A stretch of 64,000 nucleotides of DNA from Pseudomonadota bacterium. GTDB lineage: Bacteria; Pseudomonadota; Alphaproteobacteria; Sphingomonadales; Sphingomonadaceae. The stretch covers positions 12,629-76,628 of the forward strand of contig JAEWZX010000032.1 of the NCBI GenBank assembly GCA_023394965.1, read 5' to 3'. Both the position numbers and the translations under genes were made by a program. The notes under the pieces were generated by a model that saw only the letters and a program-made list of their open reading frames with translations, made no database searches and was not told where the DNA came from. Of this stretch, positions 61,588-64,000 are shown one piece after another. Numbering within the stretch: position 1 is the first letter of the stretch; every line of letters begins with the position of its first letter.

Positions 61588-62901
61588 TCAGGCCGCCTCC
61601 GCCCCCTCGCCCGGCAGGTCGCCCTCTTCCGCGCCCTCTTCCGCGCCCTCCCCCACACCGTCGTCCGCATCCTCGGCCACGGGCTCCGCCCCGTCTTCCA
61701 CCTTGACCCACACGCCGCGCACGCATTCGAACAGGTCGAAGTTCTCGCCATAGCGCCACCAATCCTCGTCCCCCGCCTCGAAGGCGGCCATCTGGCATTC
61801 GGCCACCGCATCCATATTGCCCAGCGCCCCATGCGGCGGCGCTTCGGCGGGGCGCGCCTCGTCCATCCGGCAGGCCAGCGCCTCATGCGCGGGGAAATGC
61901 GGGCAATCGCCGCAGCGCGGCCAGCGCGGCCGGTCGCAGCACGGCCCTTCGCCATAGAGATTGGGCACCGGCTCCAGCCCCTGCGGCCCCGCGCGGTAAT
62001 GCGCCGCCCCGCCATCCGTGCCGGTCTGCGCGCCGATACAGTCGCACGGCGGCTCGTCCCGCACCGGCGCGTCGGGCGGCGGCGGGGGCGTTTGGGCGCG
62101 AGACATGGACCGGGTGTTACACTGTCCAGGCGATAAATTTTCCGGGGTGCCGCCCGCGGCGTCCGCGTCGATCGGTTCGCCCGCGCGCATCCGGGCGATC
62201 ATGCCTTCGAAATCTTCCGCCAGCGCATCGATCCGGGCATCGCTGCGCAACCGGTCGAGCCGGCCGAGATGGGCGAGCAGCAGCCGGTCGCTGACGCGCC
62301 GCCGCTTGCCCACGATTTCGCCGTGATACCAGACCTCTTCTTCCACCCCGCCCAGCGCATAATCGGCCAGCAGCGCTTCTGCCTGCCCGCGCGCGACGAC
62401 CATTGCCGCATCCCACGCCCGGCCGAACGCCGTGCTGGACCGGCGCGCGCGATAGACGCTCTGGTGAGAAATCTTCACCCGCCGCGCGGCGGAGCGCACG
62501 CTGCCGCTGACCGCCAGCGTTTCGAGAAAGGCGATCCGCAGATCGAGCGTGAACTGCGTCTGCGGCGCGCGCGTTTCGTCCCCCGGCAGATCCGCGATCA
62601 GCGCGGGCAGATTGCTGACGGCTTCACGGGCGGGCGGCGGCGGTGCGGCCCCGGCAGCAGGCTCAGGCACAGGTGCCCCCTCCCCCCGCCGGTGCAAGGC
62701 CGCGACAATGCGCGCGCGCGGATCGCCAGCCTCCGCAGGCGCGGGAGCCGTGGGGGCCGGAGTGGGAGTGGGAGCGGGAACGGGGGTCGGCGTCGGAACA
62801 GGAGCCGGGGCGCGAGCGGCAGGCCGTGCAGCCGGAGCCGACGCGACCGGCGCAGGCGTGAGGGGGACATAACGACCGTGGGGAGCAGGCTGATAAGGCA
62901 T
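61588..62901 (-). CDS. Pro/Ala-rich HTH protein with Cys-rich C-terminal part, hypothetical
   Basis: 437 residues. The first ~100 residues are low-complexity Pro/Ala/Thr. A helix-turn-helix (about 131-154, SGSVRSAARRVKISHQSVYR) is followed by a helical part to ~270, like terminase-small-subunit or transposase-type HTH proteins of sphingomonads. Past the linker TPPPPPDAPVRDEPPCDC, about residues 280-437, the sequence is Cys-rich (PCCDRP, CGDCPHFP, ACRM) with an acidic tail. An in-frame Met at about 62104 could be a second start, so this may be two merged genes. Function unknown; a regulatory or mobile-element origin is plausible. Confidence 0.6.
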   Translation of the reverse strand: MPYQPAPHGRYVPLTPAPVASAPAARPAARAPAPVPTPTPVPAPTPTPAPTAPAPAEAGDPRARIVAALHRRGEGAPVPEPAAGAAPPPPAREAVSNLPALIADLPGDETRAPQTQFTLDLRIAFLETLAVSGSVRSAARRVKISHQSVYRARRSSTAFGRAWDAAMVVARGQAEALLADYALGGVEEEVWYHGEIVGKRRRVSDRLLLAHLGRLDRLRSDARIDALAEDFEGMIARMRAGEPIDADAAGGTPENLSPGQCNTRSMSRAQTPPPPPDAPVRDEPPCDCIGAQTGTDGGAAHYRAGPQGLEPVPNLYGEGPCCDRPRWPRCGDCPHFPAHEALACRMDEARPAEAPPHGALGNMDAVAECQMAAFEAGDEDWWRYGENFDLFECVRGVWVKVEDGAEPVAEDADDGVGEGAEEGAEEGDLPGEGAEAA

Positions 62902-63283
62902 GGGTTCACCTGTGGGTTGTGAGCAGGGGAACCGACTCCTTTATACATGCGGGGGGCTGTAGGAAAATGGTGTGTGGCTACCAGTAGAGCATCTCTACGA
63001 CATTCCCCAATGTGGGAAATCGCACTTAAATCATGGTTCGCGCCGAATAAAAACAGCGTTAAAATTGATCGCATTTGCGAGTTTGAGACGCCGCAAACCG
63101 TTACCTGCCCCACAGGTTCAGACAGAGACTTGCATCACGTTTGGATAATGGAGAATTATCGAGACTGAAGAGGAATCCAGTCTTCGCACCCCATCAATTG
63201 CATGGCGATTTCGCCTATCGCTTTTCGGGCATTGCTATCTTTACGGCAAGGGATATTTATACTCGCACACCTGGAGAAAAGAT
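62902..63283. other. AT-rich boundary region before the DUF262 gene
   Basis: 382 bases where G+C drops from above 65% to roughly 45-50% by eye. I see no supportable gene: a 73-codon plus-strand frame at 62947-63168 has no known motif. A possible promoter, TTGCTA (63232-63237), 16-bp spacer, TATTTA (63254-63259), precedes the DUF262 start. GGAG at 63272-63275 serves as its ribosome site. The composition change suggests the edge of a horizontally acquired segment. Confidence 0.45.
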
Positions 63284-63961
63284 TTGACAGAATTTGATGA
63301 CGACGACCTCGCAGTAGATCAAGAAGAGGAAGAAGCTTCTGGTCATGTGAAGTACGATATCGCTACATATCCATCTGATTTGACTCTCGCGGTCATTCAC
63401 GAGATGAAAAATCAGAAAGAAATAACTATACCAAAGTTTCAAAGGAACTTTGTTTGGAATATTAAACAATCATCATTATTGATTGAATCATTTCTTCTTG
63501 GGCTGCCAGTACCCCAGGTATTCTTCTATATAGACAAGGAGAATAAAAATCTTGTTCTCGATGGGCAGCAAAGAATCATGAGCATAGTTTTCTTCTTCGA
63601 AGGCTATTTTGGACATGAGAACTTACAAGGTAGGCGCCAGGTTTTTCGGCTGACCGGCCTTGCCGATGACAGTCCTTATCGAAATAAGCGCTTTGAAGAT
63701 TTGGACGAAAGCGACAAGAGGCGGCTAAAAGGAAGTGTACTGAGAGCTGTCAATATTCGCCAACTAGCTCCTGAAGATAGCAGCACGAGCATGTACCATA
63801 TTTTTGAACGGCTAAACACAGGCGGCACCCCTCTAAAACCGCAAGAAATTAGAAATTGCGTTTTTCACGGAGGACTAGGGTCGAGACTCAATCACAGCCA
63901 GAAGGCGACGGCAGCGGCGAGGCTTACGGCGGATAGGAAGTTGCGGGCGAGCTTGTCGTAA
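63284..63961 (+). pseudogene. DUF262 (ParB-like/GmrSD-type) gene, 3'-truncated by an IS element
   Basis: The frame starts with TTG at 63284, with GGAG about 8 bp upstream. About 197 codons are genuine DUF262: IPKFQRNFVWNIKQSSLLIESF, the DGQQR motif in LVLDGQQRIMSIVFFFEG (residues ~91-109), and FERLNTGGTPLKPQEIRNCVFHGG near the end. DUF262 is the nuclease/NTPase-type domain of GmrSD restriction proteins and related defence genes. After about 63875 the frame runs into an IS end (LGSRLNHSQ...), and it stops at 63961. The rest of the gene, if present, is beyond the window. Base composition is much lower in G+C than its neighbours. Confidence 0.85.
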
Positions 63962-64000
63962 CGAGTAGCGATGCGGCGGAAGTCCTTGAGGCGGCAGAAC
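63879..64000. mobile_element. IS5-family (IS427-group-like) insertion sequence, one end
   Basis: The sequence from about 63879 (GGGTCGAGACTCAATCAC) is the terminal end of an IS whose transposase reads on the minus strand. It begins right after CTAG (63875-63878), a typical IS427-group YTAR target, and directly inside the DUF262 gene. Only one end is in view, so the full length, the other inverted repeat and the target duplication cannot be checked. Confidence 0.8.
63892..64000 (-). CDS. IS5-family transposase, C-terminal 35 residues (5' part off the window)
   Basis: On the minus strand the frame reads FCRLKDFRRIATRYDKLARN and then ends SAVSLAAAVAFWL with a TGA at 63892-63894. This is the conserved C-terminus of DDE transposases of the IS5/IS427 group seen widely in sphingomonads and other alphaproteobacteria. 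The tail lies only about 14 bp from the inferred IS end, as expected. Catalytic residues are outside the window. Confidence 0.9.
   Translation of the reverse strand, partial: FCRLKDFRRIATRYDKLARNFLSAVSLAAAVAFWL

Noticed and set aside
1..64000. tRNA, rRNA, tmRNA or CRISPR arrays
   Set aside because: Intergenic stretches were read for GTTCRANNC-type T-loop words, 16S/23S-like conserved blocks and spaced direct repeats; none was found.

Overview
The window is GC-rich chromosomal DNA, about 60% G+C by eye except at the far right edge. It looks like an alphaproteobacterium of the Sphingomonadales, most likely an Erythrobacter-like or Altererythrobacter-like marine or soil bacterium. The support is the cckA hybrid kinase next to a DUF2062 gene and smpB, a GAAC-N7-GAAC LexA box upstream of recA, rlmN, argG and dapA with alphaproteobacterial-type proteins, and a sphingomonad-type IS5/IS427-group transposase end. 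The genus is inferred from gene content only; no 16S rRNA gene is present. I see no tRNA, rRNA or CRISPR array.

Layout. 1-1232: the end of a uronate or alginate catabolic locus (SDR reductase and 2-keto-3-deoxygluconate kinase). 1561-4720: a thiolase-like protein, then moaC-moeA for molybdenum cofactor. 4802-8436: an apparent zinc-responsive minus-strand operon (DUF2946 protein, TonB-dependent receptor with a His-Asp repeat loop, MerC-like membrane protein, Zur-like regulator) with a candidate operator in front of it. 8809-25410: a large Wzx/Wzy/Wzc exopolysaccharide locus. Its plus-strand half is ugd, an acyltransferase, a polymerase/ligase, a heparin-lyase-fold protein and a sulfotransferase. 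Its minus-strand half is an initiating glycosylphosphotransferase, a small membrane protein, a second polymerase/ligase, Wza, Wzc, a secreted hypothetical protein, a GDP-mannose pyrophosphorylase, a GT4 and a flippase. The sulfotransferase, acyltransferase and lyase-like gene suggest a modified, probably sulfated, uronic-acid polymer.

25666-41744: housekeeping genes: icd, a GNAT-nitrilase fusion, a KefB-type antiporter, a Cys-cluster protein, alaS, a UDP-glucuronate epimerase with a methyltransferase, a GST, recA with SOS box and terminator, cckA, a DUF2062 gene and smpB. 41894-51201: an S9 peptidase, an AstE-like deacylase, dapA, a soluble lytic transglycosylase, a GreB-like factor, a small periplasmic protein, an outer-membrane beta-barrel and rlmN. 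51264-57776: an esterase-like hydrolase, a MOSC protein, a glycine-zipper protein, a four-gene run (SDR, cytochrome b561-like protein, periplasmic molybdopterin oxidoreductase, cyclopropane fatty acid synthase) and a DksA-like zinc finger. moaC, moeA, the MOSC gene and the periplasmic oxidoreductase form a scattered Moco theme. 57901-62901: argG, a 0.9-kb non-coding stretch with hairpins, rlpA, a LuxR regulator with an atypical receiver, and a Pro/Ala-rich HTH protein.

The last 0.7-1.1 kb is clearly AT-richer and holds a DUF262 (GmrSD/ParB-like) gene. An IS5-family element, whose transposase 3' end runs off the window, interrupts it. This looks like the start of an accessory, possibly anti-phage, island. 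The most unusual material is the sulfated-EPS locus, the zinc operon with its hexanucleotide His-Asp repeat, the hairpin-rich intergenic region after argG, and the IS-broken DUF262 gene.
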